A DNA stretch of 36,042 nucleotides from Prevotella sp. (lineage in GTDB: Bacteria > Bacteroidota > Bacteroidia > Bacteroidales > Bacteroidaceae), in NCBI GenBank assembly GCA_017478085.1, contig JAFVEE010000049.1:1-36042 (forward strand), read 5' to 3'. A program made the position numbers and the translations under genes. The notes under the pieces are model-generated. The model saw only the letters and a program-made list of their open reading frames with translations, made no database searches and was not told where the DNA came from. Shown here piece after piece: positions 15,546 through 23,526 of the stretch (its first letter is position 1; every line of letters begins with the position of its first letter).

Positions 15546-18020
15546 ATGCTTATGAAGATCCGTAGGATGCTGATGGCCTGCCTGATGCTCGTGCTGAGCA
15601 TGGGCTGCTGGGCCGCAAAGGCGAAGAGCACTGCCGTGGTGGAACGCAACGTGCAGGGAGTGAACGTAAGGGTGCAGTTCCTTTCAGACCACATCGTCAG
15701 GGTGCTGAAGTACAAGGGCGAGGCCGGCTCACCGGCCCCAGAGAAGAAGAGCTACTCGGTGATTATGGAACCGCAGGCCGACGTGGACTTGACCATCAGC
15801 CAGGAACCGGGCGGCCCACGCATAGCCTCGGGCAGCCTCGTGGTGCTGCTCAACGAACAGACGGGCTGCATCACCTTCGTGAGTGCCAGCGGCCAGAAGC
15901 TGCTGGGGGAGACCAGTGCCCAGCTGGGCAAGGAGGTGCAGCAGGTGTGGCAACTGGAACGCGAGGAAGACATCTTCGGCCTGGGCCAGCTGCGCGATGA
16001 GGCGATGAGCTGGCGGGGACGCGAGATGGAGATCTGGAACCACAACACCTATATCTCCATTCCCTACTTCACCAGCGACAAGGGCTACGGCCTGTACTGG
16101 GACAACGCGGGCAAGTCGCGCTTCAAGGATGGCGACGAGGGGGTGAGCTTCACCTCGCTCACGGGTCAGTGCATAGACTATTACTTCATGTATAAGGACG
16201 GCACGCAGGACGGGGTGGTGAGCTGCATCCGCGAGCTGTCGGGCCAGGCCACGATGTTCCCCCTCTGGACGATGGGCCACTGGCAGTGCCGCGAGCGCTA
16301 CAAGACGAGCGACGAGCTGGCCTACGTGCTCGACCGCTACCGCGAGCTGCAGATTCCGCTCGACGGCATCGTGCAGGACTGGCAGTACTGGGGCTGCGAC
16401 AGCAACTGGAACGCCATGCGCTTCGAGAACCCCTATTATATAAATAAGGTGGGCGACCCCGCCTGGGAGAAATACCTGCCCAACGACCTGAAGAAGCTGG
16501 CAGCCGAGTATAAGCAGAAGGGCCTGGAGCCACGGCTGAAGAGCCCCGAGGAGATGGTGAACTACGTGCACCAGAACAATGCCCACCTGATGATCTCGAT
16601 CTGGGCCAGCTTCGGCTCGTGGACGGAGCCTTACAAGGAGCTGGAGAAGATTGGCGCCCTGCTGCCCTTCGACACCTGGCCGCGCCAGAAGGGCGTGCTG
16701 CCCTACGACCCCTTCAACCCGAAGGCACGCGACATCTACTGGAAATACCTGAGCCACCTGTACCAGATGGGCTTCGATGCCTGGTGGACCGACTCGACCG
16801 AGCCCGACCACTTCGACGAGACCGAGGCCACCGACAACTACCAGACCTACGACGGGCCGTGGCTCGCAGTGAAGAACGCCTTCCCGCTCATGACCAACCG
16901 GGGCATCTACGAGCACCAGCGGGCCACGAAGGGCAACACCAAGCGCTCGGTGCAGATGACGCGCAGCGGCTCGTTCGGCCTGCAGCACTATGGCACGTTC
17001 TCCTGGAGCGGCGACGTGAAGGCCTCGTGGCAGGAGATGAAGAACCAGGTGCCCAGCGGACTGAACTACTCGCTCTGCGGCATTCCGTTCTGGAACACCG
17101 ACCTGGGCGGCTTCTTCTACTGGGACTACGAGCAGAGTCCCCGCAACCCCGCCGTTCAGGAGCTGCAGACGCGCTGGATGCAGTGGGGCACGTTCATGCC
17201 CCTGATGCGCAACCACTGCTCTTCGCCCATGGTGAGCGAGCTGTATGAGTTCGGACAAAAGGGCGACTGGGCCTACGACGCGATGGTCGACGCCATTCGC
17301 CTGCGCTACCGTCTGCTGCCCTACGTCTACTCGATGGCTGGCGAGGTGGTGCAGCACAGCGGCACGATGATGCGCCCCTTCGTGATGGACTTCCCCAAGG
17401 ACAAGAAGGCCATACGCCGCAACGATGAGTATATGTTTGGCCACGCCCTGCTGGTGAAGCCCGTCACCGACCCGCTCTACACCTGGCGCGACGAGCAGAA
17501 ACGCGGCCACGAAATCTATCCCGACACTAAGCAGGCCAAGGCTCCTGTGAGCGTCTACCTGCCCGAGGGAGCACGCTGGTACGACTTCTTCACCAACCAG
17601 CCTGCCGAGGGTGGCAAGACCATCCTGCGGCCCACGCCCATCGACGAGATGCCCGTCTACGTGCGGGCTGGCAGCATCCTGCCCTTCGGGCCAGAGGTGC
17701 AGTATAGCACTGAGAAGGCCTGGGACGAACTGGAGATTCGCATCTACCCGGGTGCCGACGGCATCTTCACGCTCTACGAGGACGAGGGCGACACTTATAA
17801 TTACGAAAAGGGACAGTTCTCGGAGATAGTCTTCAGCTGGGACGATGCCGCCCGCCAGCTGACCATTGCCGACCGTAAGGGCAAGTTCAAGGGCATGCTG
17901 CTTGTGCGGAAGTTCCGCGTGGTGCTGGTCGACGGTCAGGCCGCCGGACGCGGCAACCTGCCGTTGCAGGGAGGAAAGACCGTGAGCTACACAGGCAAGC
18001 AGCTCACCTTGTCGCTATGA
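15546..18020 (+). CDS. Glycoside hydrolase family 31 (alpha-glucosidase/alpha-xylosidase type), exported
   Basis: It has 824 residues; the third codon (15552) is also ATG and may be the true start. A hydrophobic leader (MKIRRMLMACLMLVLSMGCWAAKA) indicates export; the Cys context is a poor lipobox. The N-terminal beta domain contains FGLGQLRDEAMSWRGR. The catalytic barrel holds the nucleophile Asp416 in WWTDSTEPD and the acid/base Asp490 in SWSGDV, followed by WNTDLGGFF. A C-terminal beta domain follows (LPEGARWYDFFTNQ, PVYVRAGSILPFGPE). GH31 enzymes release terminal alpha-linked glucose or xylose. Preference for xylose cannot be settled by eye. There is no SusC/SusD pair nearby, so it is not in a classic polysaccharide utilisation locus here. 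The histidine phosphatase gene is ATGA-coupled behind it. Confidence 0.9.
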   Translation: MLMKIRRMLMACLMLVLSMGCWAAKAKSTAVVERNVQGVNVRVQFLSDHIVRVLKYKGEAGSPAPEKKSYSVIMEPQADVDLTISQEPGGPRIASGSLVVLLNEQTGCITFVSASGQKLLGETSAQLGKEVQQVWQLEREEDIFGLGQLRDEAMSWRGREMEIWNHNTYISIPYFTSDKGYGLYWDNAGKSRFKDGDEGVSFTSLTGQCIDYYFMYKDGTQDGVVSCIRELSGQATMFPLWTMGHWQCRERYKTSDELAYVLDRYRELQIPLDGIVQDWQYWGCDSNWNAMRFENPYYINKVGDPAWEKYLPNDLKKLAAEYKQKGLEPRLKSPEEMVNYVHQNNAHLMISIWASFGSWTEPYKELEKIGALLPFDTWPRQKGVLPYDPFNPKARDIYWKYLSHLYQMGFDAWWTDSTEPDHFDETEATDNYQTYDGPWLAVKNAFPLMTNRGIYEHQRATKGNTKRSVQMTRSGSFGLQHYGTFSWSGDVKASWQEMKNQVPSGLNYSLCGIPFWNTDLGGFFYWDYEQSPRNPAVQELQTRWMQWGTFMPLMRNHCSSPMVSELYEFGQKGDWAYDAMVDAIRLRYRLLPYVYSMAGEVVQHSGTMMRPFVMDFPKDKKAIRRNDEYMFGHALLVKPVTDPLYTWRDEQKRGHEIYPDTKQAKAPVSVYLPEGARWYDFFTNQPAEGGKTILRPTPIDEMPVYVRAGSILPFGPEVQYSTEKAWDELEIRIYPGADGIFTLYEDEGDTYNYEKGQFSEIVFSWDDAARQLTIADRKGKFKGMLLVRKFRVVLVDGQAAGRGNLPLQGGKTVSYTGKQLTLSL

Positions 18021-18529
18021 TGACCACCCTGCTCCTGGTGCGCCACGGCGAGACCGTGGACAATGCCCGGCAGCTGATGCAGGGGCAGACGCAGGGCCAG
18101 CTGAATGCCACGGGTGTGCGGCAAGCCCGCGAGCTGGCCCTGCGGCTGAAGGAGGAACCCGTCGATGCCTTCGTGGCCAGCGACCTAAAGCGTTCCATCG
18201 ATACCTGCACGCTGCTGGCCGCCCCGCACGGTCTGCCCGTAACCACCACGCCGTTGCTGCGCGAGCGTGACTGGGGCAGCTTCACGGGGCGTTTTATTCC
18301 TGACCTGAAGGGCGAGACGTGGCCTGACGACATCGAGTCGCTCGACGACTTGCAGCAGCGTGCCCGCCAGTTCCTCGATATGATACGCAAAAAATACCAC
18401 GGCCAGCGCGTGCTGGCCGTGGGTCACGGTATCATCAACAAAGCCATTCAGGCCGTCCACTTCGGCAAGACCATGCGCGAGGTGGAGAAGATGACGAATT
18501 GTGAAGTGCGGATGCTACTGCTCCAGTAG
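18017..18529 (+). CDS. Histidine phosphatase superfamily protein (phosphoglycerate mutase-like)
   Basis: It has 170 residues. The RHGETxxN signature occurs at LLVRHGETVDN (catalytic His near residue 10). The second core arginine lies in ASDLKRSIDTC, Glu in LLRERDWGSFTGR, and the second His in AVGHGIINKAI. These are the four pocket residues of the branch that includes CobC, GpmB-like and broad-specificity phosphatases. Its start overlaps the GH31 stop (ATGA at 18017-18020), so the two are co-translated. It might dephosphorylate a sugar phosphate, but the substrate is not readable. The last 15 bp overlap the end of the convergent trxB gene. Confidence 0.85.
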   Translation: MMTTLLLVRHGETVDNARQLMQGQTQGQLNATGVRQARELALRLKEEPVDAFVASDLKRSIDTCTLLAAPHGLPVTTTPLLRERDWGSFTGRFIPDLKGETWPDDIESLDDLQQRARQFLDMIRKKYHGQRVLAVGHGIINKAIQAVHFGKTMREVEKMTNCEVRMLLLQ

Positions 18530-19447
18530 GAAGCGCTCGGCCTCGATGGCAGCCTGACAGCCCGTGCCTGCGGCCGAGATGGCCTGGCGGTAGACGGGGT
18601 CGGCGCAGTCGCCTGCCACGAAGATGCCAGGCAGCTGCGTGCGCGGCGTGCCGTCGATCTTCTTCAGGTAGCCCACCTCGTCGGTAGGCAGCCACTCCTT
18701 GAAGATGTCGGTATTGGGCTTGTGGCCAATGGCCAGGAAGAAGCCGTCGATCTGGATGTCGACCAGCTGCTCGTCGGGCTCGCCCTTGCGCTTCACCAGG
18801 TGGGCACCCTCCACGCCGTTCTCGCCGAAGAGGCCCAGCGTGTTGTGCTCGAACAGAATCTCGATGTTCTCGCGGTCCATGACGCGCTGCTGCATCACCT
18901 TCGAGGCACGCAGGAAGGGCTTGCGCACCACGAGGTACACTTTCTTGCACAGGCCGCTCAGGTAGAGCGCATCCTCGCAGGCCGTGTCGCCGCCGCCCAC
19001 CACGGCCACGGTCTTCTTGCGGTAGAAGAAGCCGTCGCAGGTGGCGCAGGCCGAAACGCCCTGGCCGTTGTACTTGCGCTCGTCGTCCAGGCCCAGGTAC
19101 TTGGCTGAGGCTCCCGTGGCAATGATCACCGTCTGGGCCTCGATCTCGCGGCCACTGTCGTCCCATGCCTTGTAGGGGCGGGCCGAGAAGTCTACGCGCA
19201 CAATCTCGCCGTCGCGAATGTCGGTGCCGAAGCGCTCGGCCTGTTCGCGCAGGTCCATCATCATCTGGTTGCCGTCGACGCCCTGCGGATAGCCGGGGAA
19301 GTTCTCCACCTCGGTGGTCTGCGTGAGCTGGCCGCCGGGCTGCAGTCCGCTGTACTCCACGGGCTGCAGGTTGGCGCGGCTGGCGTAGATGGCTGCCGTA
19401 TAGCCGGCAGGGCCGCTACCTATAATCAAACACTTGACTTGTTCCAT
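18515..19447 (-). CDS. trxB: Thioredoxin reductase
   Basis: It has 310 residues, normal for low-molecular-weight TrxR. The FAD-binding motif GSGPAGYTAAIYASRANL lies near residues 10-27. The redox-active CATC is at Cys134/Cys137, nearly the positions in the E. coli enzyme. The NADPH-binding GGGDTACEDALYL and the second FAD motif GIFVAGDCAD near the C-terminus are intact. It moves electrons from NADPH to thioredoxin in the cytoplasm. Its ATG follows the stop of the glutathione peroxidase gene with no gap, so the two are one operon, and the reductase may supply that peroxidase through thioredoxin. Confidence 0.95.
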   Translation of the reverse strand: MEQVKCLIIGSGPAGYTAAIYASRANLQPVEYSGLQPGGQLTQTTEVENFPGYPQGVDGNQMMMDLREQAERFGTDIRDGEIVRVDFSARPYKAWDDSGREIEAQTVIIATGASAKYLGLDDERKYNGQGVSACATCDGFFYRKKTVAVVGGGDTACEDALYLSGLCKKVYLVVRKPFLRASKVMQQRVMDRENIEILFEHNTLGLFGENGVEGAHLVKRKGEPDEQLVDIQIDGFFLAIGHKPNTDIFKEWLPTDEVGYLKKIDGTPRTQLPGIFVAGDCADPVYRQAISAAGTGCQAAIEAERFLLEQ

Positions 19448-19999
19448 TTACTTCAGCAGTTCTTCGATCTTCTTCTCGATGTTCTCGATCTTCTCGGTGG
19501 GCTCGAAACGGGCCACCACCAGGCCGCGCTTGTCGACGAGGAACTTGGTGAAGTTCCACTTGATGTCGGCCTTCTCCTTGTAGTCGGGATCCTCCTTCGA
19601 GAGCATATCGTCGAGAATATGGGCGATGGGGTGCTCCATATCCCAGCCGGCAAAGCCCTTCTGCTCCTGCAGGTACTTGAACAGCGGGTCGGCGTCGGGG
19701 CCGTTCACCTTCACCTTCTTGAAGCGGGGGAACTCGGTGCCGAAGTTCAGCTTGCAGAACTCGTGGATCGACTCGTCGGTGCCGGGAGCCTGCTGGCCAA
19801 ACTGGTTGCAGGGGAAGTCGAGGATGACGAACTCCTGCGAGCGGTACTTCTCGTAGAGCTTCTCAAGCTCGTCGTATTGCGGGGTGAACCCACACTTGGT
19901 AGCCGTGTTGACGATGAGCAACACTTCGTTGGCATACTCCTTCAGACTGACGTCCTTACCTTTTCTGTCTTTGACAGTGAAATCATAAACAGTTCTCAT
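19448..19999 (-). CDS. Glutathione peroxidase-family, probably thioredoxin-dependent peroxidase
   Basis: It has 183 residues. Catalytic residues are Cys36 (NTATKCGFTPQ), Gln66 (DFPCNQFG) and Trp149 (IKWNFTKFLVD). Cys64 and Cys82 (HEFCKLNFG) are at the same positions as in yeast Gpx3, where Cys82 is the resolving cysteine. A resolving Cys and no Sec codon are marks of GPx enzymes that are recycled by thioredoxin rather than glutathione. The gene directly precedes trxB with zero spacing, which supports this. It would reduce hydrogen peroxide and organic hydroperoxides in the cytoplasm. No clear TAnnTTTG promoter is visible upstream. Confidence 0.93.
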   Translation of the reverse strand: MRTVYDFTVKDRKGKDVSLKEYANEVLLIVNTATKCGFTPQYDELEKLYEKYRSQEFVILDFPCNQFGQQAPGTDESIHEFCKLNFGTEFPRFKKVKVNGPDADPLFKYLQEQKGFAGWDMEHPIAHILDDMLSKEDPDYKEKADIKWNFTKFLVDKRGLVVARFEPTEKIENIEKKIEELLK

Positions 20000-20042
20000 T
20001 GTTGTTCTTTTGTTATTAATAAGGTATGTGTAAATGCTGTTA

Positions 20043-21002
20043 CTATAGACCCCACACCGCCTTCAGGTTGCTGATGTTGCCGTTTTCGACCTCCTCCTCG
20101 TCGCCATCGGGCAGGTTGCAGAAGAAGTCCAGACCCGTGAGCTCCTCCAGCTCGTTAATGTTCTTGGCGAAGGTGCCCACGTTGGTGTTCTGGTCGATGC
20201 CGCTCTTGTGCTCTATCCAGAGGCCGATGGCTGTGTACTGGCCCTGAGAGGTCTCGCCCAAAAGGGCCATGAAGAAGTACTTGGGCACGGGAATCCTGTT
20301 CATGCCGCTACCCAGGTAGCGAATGATGTTGCTGGCACTGTCGATGGTGCCGCCCTTGCACACGTAGAGCGTCTTGTAATTCCTGGACCAGTCGCGCACC
20401 TTGGCCTCCATCACTGCCCAGATGCCCGCATTGAAGTCGTTCACCTGCGGCATCATATTGGTCAAGAAGAAGGTCTGGTAGTTCGACTGCCGTGATGCCA
20501 AACGGTCGGCTGACGCGCAGATGTGGCCGTGGTCGTAGCCCGAGCCCCAGAAGGGGTCGACGGTAAACTGGTAGCGCTCATCAAGGAACGGGTCGTTGGG
20601 ATAGGGACTTTCCGGCGTCAGGCTCTGCTTGCGGTCGCCCTCATAGCGGCGGGTATTGGTCTGGCGCAGGCTGCTGTTCATCTGGTAGCAGCACCAGCGC
20701 TGGGCATGCAGGTCGGTGTCCCACTCCAAAGAATAGTTTACGCCCCACTCTTTAGTTTGACTATTCAAGGTGTCTGTGTGCACCACCACCAGGCTATTCC
20801 CCCCCCTTACGTGGGGAAACTCCAGTCGCCCCACATATTCGTTCTGCGAGGTGCTGTTCTGGTTGTTGTTGGTGCTGTTCGACTGTGTGGTTGGGGTGCT
20901 GCTGGGCTTCTCGCCTCCTAAATAATACTCATTCTCATCTTCGCCACAAGCGGTGAAGATGAAGAGTCCCAGCAGCATGGGCAGGATTCTTAGCAGTTTC
21001 AT
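20043..21002 (-). CDS. DNA/RNA non-specific endonuclease, lipoprotein
   Basis: It has 319 residues. The start at 21002 is preferred over an earlier in-frame start because it begins a clean lipoprotein signal (MKLLRILPMLLGLFIFTAC, lipobox FTAC). A Ser/Asn/Thr-rich linker follows (residues 30-55). The NUC1 domain carries DHGHICASADR, with the catalytic His at 160; the usual DRGH has become DHGH. The metal-binding Asn is near 191 in NMMPQVNDFNAGIW. Such enzymes cut DNA and RNA without sequence preference, using magnesium. Anchoring on the envelope suggests digestion of extracellular or periplasmic nucleic acid. Arg-to-His in the DRGH motif is a variation to note. The gene ends 43 nt upstream of the peroxidase start. 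Confidence 0.88.
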   Translation of the reverse strand: MKLLRILPMLLGLFIFTACGEDENEYYLGGEKPSSTPTTQSNSTNNNQNSTSQNEYVGRLEFPHVRGGNSLVVVHTDTLNSQTKEWGVNYSLEWDTDLHAQRWCCYQMNSSLRQTNTRRYEGDRKQSLTPESPYPNDPFLDERYQFTVDPFWGSGYDHGHICASADRLASRQSNYQTFFLTNMMPQVNDFNAGIWAVMEAKVRDWSRNYKTLYVCKGGTIDSASNIIRYLGSGMNRIPVPKYFFMALLGETSQGQYTAIGLWIEHKSGIDQNTNVGTFAKNINELEELTGLDFFCNLPDGDEEEVENGNISNLKAVWGL

Positions 21003-21109
21003 TTTCGTTGTTGTGTGGTGTCGGGGTAGAGAAAAAGGTGCGGCCAAGGTATATGCAACTACCCAGGACGCACCTTTAAAATTCATGTGTGAGGTATGTA
21101 TGATCTCTC

Positions 21110-21364
21110 TTACTTCTTCGAAGCCTTACCGTAGCGGCTCATGAACTTATCGACGCGACCAGCCGTGTCGACCAGCTTGCTCTTACCAGTGTAGAAGGGG
21201 TGAGAGCTGCTCGAGATTTCTACTTTTACCACAGGGTAAGTTTCGCCTTCAAATTCCACTGTGTCGTTTGTCTTTGCCGTGGACTTTGTAAGGAACATAT
21301 CGCCGTTGGACATGTCACGGAACACGACGGGGCGATAGTTTTCGGGATGAATACCTTTTTTCAT
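21110..21364 (-). CDS. rpmE2: 50S ribosomal protein L31 type B
   Basis: It has 84 residues, starting [18 protein letters not shown]. The frame is open further upstream, but the ATG at 21364 gives the conserved N-terminus and follows a promoter. The family pattern [12 protein letters not shown], then [28 protein letters not shown] is complete. It has no cysteines, so it is the zinc-free form (type B / C-minus), which in many bacteria replaces zinc-binding L31 under zinc shortage; in Bacteroidota it is often the only L31. It is a component of the large ribosomal subunit. Confidence 0.95.
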   Translation of the reverse strand: MKKGIHPENYRPVVFRDMSNGDMFLTKSTAKTNDTVEFEGETYPVVKVEISSSSHPFYTGKSKLVDTAGRVDKFMSRYGKASKK

Positions 21365-21406
21365 TTTTTTGTTGTTGAATATTGAGTTTGTACTTAATTG
21401 AGGCTG

Positions 21407-21438
21407 CAAAGTTACTAACTTTTTCCCGAACGCGCAAA
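21407..21438 (-). promoter_or_regulatory. Promoter for rpmE2
   Basis: The minus strand reads TTTG (21438-21435), 20 nt, then TAACTTTG (21414-21407), about 43 nt before the start codon. Confidence 0.6.
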
Positions 21439-21492
21439 TATTTCGGCAAAAAAGTGCTTTTTTATGTGTAGCAACGCGTGGTAATGAGTGGG

Positions 21493-21870
21493 TCAGTACT
21501 GATAGAAGCTCCAGGTGGCCCCGTCTTTGCTGAGAGTCAGCTCGTCGCTGCTGAGCGTGGTGATTCTGAGGCGTATGTCGTCGAAGGGCTTCATGCCGAA
21601 GGTGCCTTCGACGATGGCGGTGTCGGGGGCCGAGCCATAGATGGAGTAGGCGCGAATGAAGAGGCTGTCGCCCACGTGCTCGAAGAGACCGTACACCTGC
21701 CCCTCCTGCAGGCTGCGAAACAGCACCAGCGTGCCCGAGAAGCTGATGTATTTGTCGTCGGTGCCTTTCATGCGCCACTGGCCGAAGAGGTCGCCGGCAT
21801 CGCCCCCCTCCTGGCAGGACATGAGCAGGCAGAGCGCAATCAGGATGATGGGTCTAAAGAATCGTGCCAT
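21493..21870 (-). CDS. Small lipoprotein, lipocalin-like
   Basis: It has 125 residues. A lipoprotein signal [19 protein letters not shown] ends in lipobox LMSC, so the mature protein starts at Cys19. The rest reads as a small beta-barrel: [52 protein letters not shown] and WSFYQY. This resembles the lipocalin-like DUF families found in Bacteroides and Prevotella; the assignment is tentative. Its start lies inside the last 17 bp of the Wzi-like gene, on the same strand, so the two are co-expressed. Confidence 0.7.
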   Translation of the reverse strand: MARFFRPIILIALCLLMSCQEGGDAGDLFGQWRMKGTDDKYISFSGTLVLFRSLQEGQVYGLFEHVGDSLFIRAYSIYGSAPDTAIVEGTFGMKPFDDIRLRITTLSSDELTLSKDGATWSFYQY

Positions 21871-23356
21871 GATAGCCTATTTTGATGTTGAATGTTGAGC
21901 AGTCGCCCACGATGTTGCCCCGATCGAAGGCGTAGGCGGCACTGAACTGCCAGCCCCCCGTGCGGAAGGTGCCTTGCAGCAGTGCGTCGAACGAGTGGTG
22001 CTTTGAGGGTAGGGGAGCGTCGTAGGTGCCCCAGCCCTCGCGGTAGGAGCCTTTCACCAGGTACGACAGGCGGCTGGTTATCTCGCCGTCGAAGCCTAAG
22101 TGCCAGGCCTTGATGCGGTTGTCGCGAAAGGCCGTGTAGCCATCCTTATTATATATAGGCGAGGTGACGAGGGGGTTGCCCGGCGTCATGCCGTAGTGGG
22201 TGTAGTTGTCGTAGAAGCTGTGGTTGTAGTAGTTGTCGTTGCCCGTCACGTAGTCGGTAATCTGCGACTTCACGGGTTCCGGGTAGTCGCGCTTGTCCCA
22301 GTGCAGCGGGCCGCACTGGTTGGTGGTCTGCAAGTATTCGGCCACCACGCCCCTGACGGGTTGCGGCCCTGCGGCCTTGTTGGTGTATTGCAGTCCCCAG
22401 AGGCCATCGTAGCCATTGCCCTTGCGTATGCCCGACCCGTCTTCAAAAGGGTTGTCCACGTAGGCTTGCAGCAGCTTGTCCTGAGTGATGTTCCAGCCTA
22501 TCTGCACGGTCATCATCCCGATGTGGTTGCCGTATATCCAGTCTTCCATCGAGTTGTCCTTGTAGTAGTTGCCGTCGCCGAAGGGCAGGAACACATTGGC
22601 GAAAGCCTTCAGGCCCGATGGCTTCTCCTTGCCCGTGAGCACGCCGCCGGCATAGCTGTAGCCCGTGCCGCCGAAATGCACCACATGCTCCATGCCCACG
22701 ATGGCGAAGACGCGCTTCGTGGGGTTGGTGCGGAAGAACAGGTGCTTCTGGTGGTAGCATATTCCCGTGGCATAGACGGCGTTCACGCCGGGCGACTCGC
22801 TGAACCGCTCCTCGCGGTAGTCACTGTCCAGGAGCCTGCCATAGCCTGCACCCAGGTTGATCTGGATCCACCCGTCAAGGAGTGGCACCGTCCAGAAGTC
22901 GCTCATTCCGATGCGCACCTGCGGCACGGGCTTGGCGTTGGTGCCCAGGATGAACGACCCGCTCGACAGCTCTTCGTGGCGCAGCACGGGCTTGGGCTCG
23001 CTGATGCCTGCCTCCAGGAAGAAAGGCTCATACCACAACCGGGCGTAGCACTGTTGAAGATAGGTCTTATGGTCGGCGTGCAGCGAGCCGATGGCATCGA
23101 CAACCCCCGACAGCCTGAAATGGCGGTTGAGCTGATGCTCGGCGCTGACGGCGGCACGCAGGTAGGCTGTGTTGGCGCGGGTGCTCAGTGCGTGGTGGCG
23201 GTTGGCCGTGAGCAGGAAGGCGGTGTGGTCACCCGTTCCCACGGCGGCTTCGGTGGTCAGGTCGTAGGCTATGTGGGTAGCCAGCGAGTCCTGTGCCCCT
23301 GCCGGGGCGGAAAAGAGGAGGAGCGGGAGAAGAACGGCCTTGTAGATACAGCTCAT
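21854..23356 (-). CDS. Wzi-like capsule assembly outer-membrane protein
   Basis: It has 500 residues with signal peptide MSCIYKAVLLPLLLFSAPAGAQ. The body is rich in amphipathic, aromatic-ended strands typical of an outer-membrane beta-barrel, and the family pattern is recognisable: FLLTANRHHALST, LRHEELSSGSFILGTNAKPVPQVRIGM, MEHVVHFGG, KAFANVFLPFGDGN. In E. coli, Wzi anchors group 1 capsule at the surface. The many Bacteroidota members are widespread and may not all serve capsules. The gene is about 6 kb from the exopolysaccharide cluster at the right end. It is divergent from the TonB receptor gene; no clear promoter box is visible on its own side. Confidence 0.8.
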   Translation of the reverse strand: MSCIYKAVLLPLLLFSAPAGAQDSLATHIAYDLTTEAAVGTGDHTAFLLTANRHHALSTRANTAYLRAAVSAEHQLNRHFRLSGVVDAIGSLHADHKTYLQQCYARLWYEPFFLEAGISEPKPVLRHEELSSGSFILGTNAKPVPQVRIGMSDFWTVPLLDGWIQINLGAGYGRLLDSDYREERFSESPGVNAVYATGICYHQKHLFFRTNPTKRVFAIVGMEHVVHFGGTGYSYAGGVLTGKEKPSGLKAFANVFLPFGDGNYYKDNSMEDWIYGNHIGMMTVQIGWNITQDKLLQAYVDNPFEDGSGIRKGNGYDGLWGLQYTNKAAGPQPVRGVVAEYLQTTNQCGPLHWDKRDYPEPVKSQITDYVTGNDNYYNHSFYDNYTHYGMTPGNPLVTSPIYNKDGYTAFRDNRIKAWHLGFDGEITSRLSYLVKGSYREGWGTYDAPLPSKHHSFDALLQGTFRTGGWQFSAAYAFDRGNIVGDCSTFNIKIGYHGTIL

Positions 23357-23457
23357 AGGGTTGTTTATATAAAAAAATATGGTGGCAGTCGTGGCCTGCT
23401 ACATATTATCAAACGAGCAAGCCTCGAAAATATTGTAAAAATAAACGACGAAATATT

Positions 23458-23487
23458 TTGCCGTTCATCGTTTTTTAGCTATCTTTG
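23458..23487 (+). promoter_or_regulatory. Bacteroidota-type promoter for the TonB receptor operon
   Basis: TTG at 23458-23460 (within TTTTG), 19 nt, TATCTTTG at 23480-23487, then 39 nt to the ATG. Confidence 0.7.
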
Positions 23488-23526
23488 CAGCATAGTAACA
23501 AATAATAACCGTAAAACAATATCCTT

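Noticed and set aside
15546-15620. Lipoprotein signal on the GH31 enzyme (LSMGCW)
   Set aside because: The residues before the Cys (S-M-G) do not fit a good lipobox; an ordinary signal peptide is equally likely.
21365-21778. N-terminal extension of the L31 frame
   Set aside because: The upstream codons are Arg/His/Gln-rich antisense of the lipoprotein gene and contain the rpmE2 promoter; L31 begins at 21364.
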